A stretch of 64,000 nucleotides of DNA from Cylicocyclus nassatus. Its lineage: Eukaryota; Nematoda; Chromadorea; Rhabditida; Strongylidae. Made by a program: the position numbers and the translations under genes. Under the pieces are notes generated by a model, which was given only the letters and a program-made list of their open reading frames with translations, had not been told where the DNA came from and ran no database searches. Shown one piece after another: positions 61,646-64,000 of the stretch (its first letter is position 1; every line of letters begins with the position of its first letter). The stretch is taken from positions 54,046,302-54,110,301 of the forward strand of contig CATQJL010000223.1 in the NCBI GenBank assembly GCA_958299035.1. Reading direction: 5' to 3'.

Positions 61646-61912
61646 AGGCAGCGTACACCCAAAACAAATGCAACAGATGTTGCAACAGCAACTGCAACTG
61701 CAATTGCAGCTTACGCTGTTATGGATTCGTCCGGAGGAGGCGGAGCGAAAGAAAAGGGGCGGCGTGAAAGAAAATTGAGGGGGGTTTTCTCCGCTCAGAA
61801 CCAACATTGGGAGACCGGACCAACGCAGTTGGTCTTCTTCTGGGCCCAGTATATAAACGGTGTAGAAAGATCTAGGAAATTCGGTAACTCAAATTTTGGG
61901 TGTACGCTGCCT
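61646..61912. mobile_element. TTAA-flanked MITE, family 2, copy B
   Basis: TTAA at 61,642-61,645 and 61,913-61,916, ends AGGCAGCGTACACCCAAAAC and GGGTGTACGCTGCCT. 267 bp; a shorter version of 40,862-41,384 lacking most of the expanded gcaact repeats. Shared interior includes ttgggagaccggaccaa. Confidence 0.88.
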
Positions 61913-62129
61913 TTAAGAGTTGCAATACTGCAAAGGCAATGTTTTAGACATGCTTATATTATTGAATCCTCAACTCTTCATATTGAGCCACCAGCGAGGT
62001 CGATCAAAAAATTAGCGTAACATGTTTTTTCGGGCACAGAAGCCATGATGCTCACGCGAACACAGCCTTGCCCAGCTTCGTTGCTAGCAGAGTGGCGCCG
62101 CGGTGTCGGACTTTTATGGAGAACTATTA

Positions 62130-62695
62130 GGTTGTTACATAAGTATTGTTACACTTAACTTCTAACGGCGATAAGTCATACACCTCATAGTCTTTGCAGG
62201 ACTCCAAGGTACCATTCGATAGAGCAAAGCAAGCTCTACAAAATGTTCTGCAAAGGTTTGCACCAGCTCCGACCCACCGTAAGTTTGCACCCAAAATCTG
62301 AGTCGTACTGAGATTCAAAAAGTCGCAAAAAATTCATATCTTTGTTCAAACAAATCCTACGGATCTCCAACTTGCTCAAAAAATTGCACACTATATCATA
62401 CACTCATATGTACCGTTGCTGTATTTTTTCCTTATCTAGAAATCGAGAAAAAGAATTTTTTTTTAATTTTTACAAAAACGAAGCTATGCTGTCTCTATTC
62501 ATGTAGCTGTATACTACAAGCTCCTAGAAGTATGACCGTAAATTTTCAGCTTCCCAGAAGCCCTAGTTTTCGAGAAATATCAAACTTAGCCTCAATCACT
62601 CGGGTGTTCAATGCTAAAGTAGGTATTTCTCGAAAACTAGGGCTTCTAGGAAGCTGAAAATTTACGGTCATACTTCTAAGAGCTTGTAATATATC
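62130..62695. mobile_element. Mariner-type foldback, partial copy 3
   Basis: A TA-flanked end GGTTGTTACATAAGTATTGT begins the element, followed by the family motif cgatagagcaaagcaagctc. At 62,530-62,690 there is a tight palindrome (cccagaagccctagttttcg and complement). The right terminal repeat is missing, so the copy is truncated. Confidence 0.6.
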
Positions 62696-63201
62696 GGCGA
62701 TCCCCCAGAATTGTGCACATATGAACCACCGCGCGCGCGCACGCGCGCGACGCCGCTTGCTCGCCCGATTCGCAGCACCTGTTTTTCTCTTTCCATCCGC
62801 ATTTTCCAAAATTTTTTACAGTTTTTGCTCTTCCGGCATAGAAAGTGTACGGCAGCAAGGGTCCTTCGAAGGAATTTGCTCCGCTATGGTCGACTTTGCG
62901 GGAATAAACTCGCACTCCTTTGTTATTTGCTACTAAATGTTCTTGACGTTGGCAAGGCCTCAATCTACTTCAGCTTTTTGTTTCTTTTTTACTATTACAG
63001 TGCTTTTATGATGATTTGTTGATGTCAGCAGTTAAAGCTAAGAACGTGCAGCAAAAACCTCATCTTGCTCACTGCACATTCCCAAAATTGTGATTTCGTA
63101 CCTAATTCATCATCCTATCGACTACATTACTGCAAGAGAGGTTATGATCACGTTCTTTTGAAGTAATGCTCTGCACGATGACGATGCTTGAACCCTGGAT
63201 G
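62696..63201. other. No gene recognised
   Basis: A gcgcgcgcacgcgcgcg run at about 62,732-62,748 and AT-rich DNA. Three overlapping frames across the run cancel each other out as gene candidates. Confidence 0.45.
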
Positions 63202-63389
63202 TTACTTGGCCAAAAGTCTGTTCAGCCTGTTTGAGATTTTGCAGGCCTGCTTACGCATAAGATTATTTATCTCGAAAACCTTTTTTTGTACCTTTCCGTT
63301 CTTTATGAAGTTTTGTGGGCCAATCGTTTCGTCATCATAACACTTCATTTCCGAAGGTATTGCAGATTTGTAATTCGTTACATAATCCA
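63202..63389 (-). CDS. Candidate terminal exon, basic protein
   Basis: On the minus strand the acceptor cccatttag is followed by an open frame to a TAA. The text is protein-like: DYVTNYKSAIPSEMKCYDD, then ETIGPQNFIKNGK, and a basic helical end (RKQACKISNRLNRLLAK). A potential donor (aaag then gtacaa) lies inside, so it may be internal. Family unknown. The plus-strand frames over the same DNA look less protein-like. Confidence 0.4.
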
Positions 63390-63868
63390 CTAAATGGGTA
63401 CGTATGTTCAGGGAATGGCTATGAGAATCATAACTATGGATCTGACTGTTGTGGTTACTCATTTTTTCGTTCGTCATTGGCATCGCATGGCTTCATCGTC
63501 AGCGCTCACTGCTGAAGGTTCAATTTCAAGTTTCTTTTTTCCTTACTTGCCTCTGATTGTAACTCTTTTAGTGATTACTATTTTTGGACTCTCGAACCAA
63601 ATCGAGGCATTACCGCAGAGTCTTGCCAGGATTGTCATTTATCAGTACGACTTATGAATTTCAACGACAAACTCTATTCAAAACAAGGAATCCACAGGTT
63701 CCTTCCAGATCTTCATATTTTGTTGTTTCTGGAACATCTTTCTGAAGAATTTGGACTTTGAACGTAGCCTTGCGTGATGTACAGTTTGTCACAAGGCATC
63801 CTCAAAATAGTATTTCAGTAACACAGTCAAATATATTTTATCTTCAGCATATATTATCTTTGTTTCAG

Positions 63869-63986
63869 CCTAACAAAAGGGCACACTGAATATGTCGAGG
63901 TACTCAACGCCTTTGGAGGAATCTACACTGGACAGCTTCGAAGCAATGCTGGCACGATAAGAATGAGTATGTGCTTGGAGTCAAAG
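63869..63986 (+). CDS. Internal exon, beta-strand-rich protein (cut by window end)
   Basis: The acceptor ttgtttcag and donor gtatgt are both strong. After one base completing a codon there are 39 codons: LTKGHTEYVEVLNAFGGIYT, then GQLRSNAGTIRMSMCLESK. The pattern (Val/Tyr strands, G-G-x-Y-x-G-x-L, then a polar loop and M-x-M) resembles the first strands of an Sm/LSm-type fold, but this is a by-eye impression only. The next exon lies outside the window. Confidence 0.65.
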
Positions 63987-64000
63987 GTATGTGGTGCTAG

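Overview
This window looks like a piece of a nematode nuclear genome. Introns start with GT and end in a TTTTCAG/TTTTAG-type acceptor, exons are short, some introns are only about 50-60 bp, base composition is moderately AT-rich, and the Ty3/gypsy gag-protease is of the kind annotated in nematodes as 'K02A2.6-like'. I see no bacterial operon, no rRNA or tRNA gene and no CRISPR array. Species is not identifiable from the sequence alone. Statements about sequence identity are by eye.

Host genes are sparse and split by long introns. The best supported is a minus-strand gene whose visible part runs from 54,925 down to its stop at 39,219. Eleven exons join in perfect phase into about 452 residues of a low-complexity Pro/Ser/Lys-rich protein with a Trp-centred motif, a short coiled coil and an acidic tail, followed by AATAAA. 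Its 5' end is not found. Plus-strand fragments are: a tentative four-exon set at 5,382-6,560, a basic terminal exon at 8,911-9,103, a two-exon piece with degenerate protein repeats at 19,979-20,507, a Cys-rich plus acidic C-terminal pair at 36,107-36,655, an ambiguous exon at 38,936-39,089 and an exon cut by the window end at 63,869-63,986. A tentative minus-strand terminal exon lies at 63,202-63,389.

The rest is mostly transposable elements. Two LTR retrotransposons are near intact at their ends but have lost the middle of pol: a Ty3/gypsy copy (10,205-13,454, TSD TCTTC, LTRs differing at one noticed site) and a BEL/Pao copy on the minus strand (29,736-34,096, TSD CAAAA, LTRs that look identical). 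Both keep gag and an aspartic-protease domain; reverse transcriptase and RNase H are missing from both. The BEL copy sits inside a roughly 290-bp hAT-type element (29,638-34,791, 8-bp TSD), which was also hit by a small Helitron (34,203-34,698). Two further Helitron-like elements are at 14,088-15,279 and 17,449-17,806; the first contains a head-to-head array of 120-bp repeats.

Non-autonomous DNA elements are abundant and many have readable target-site duplications: two families in TTAA, mariner-type foldbacks in TA, other TA-flanked TIR elements, one PIF/Harbinger-like MITE in TTA, and several long near-perfect palindromes, the largest 1.2 kb at 21,635-22,834. The large introns of the minus-strand gene hold many of these.
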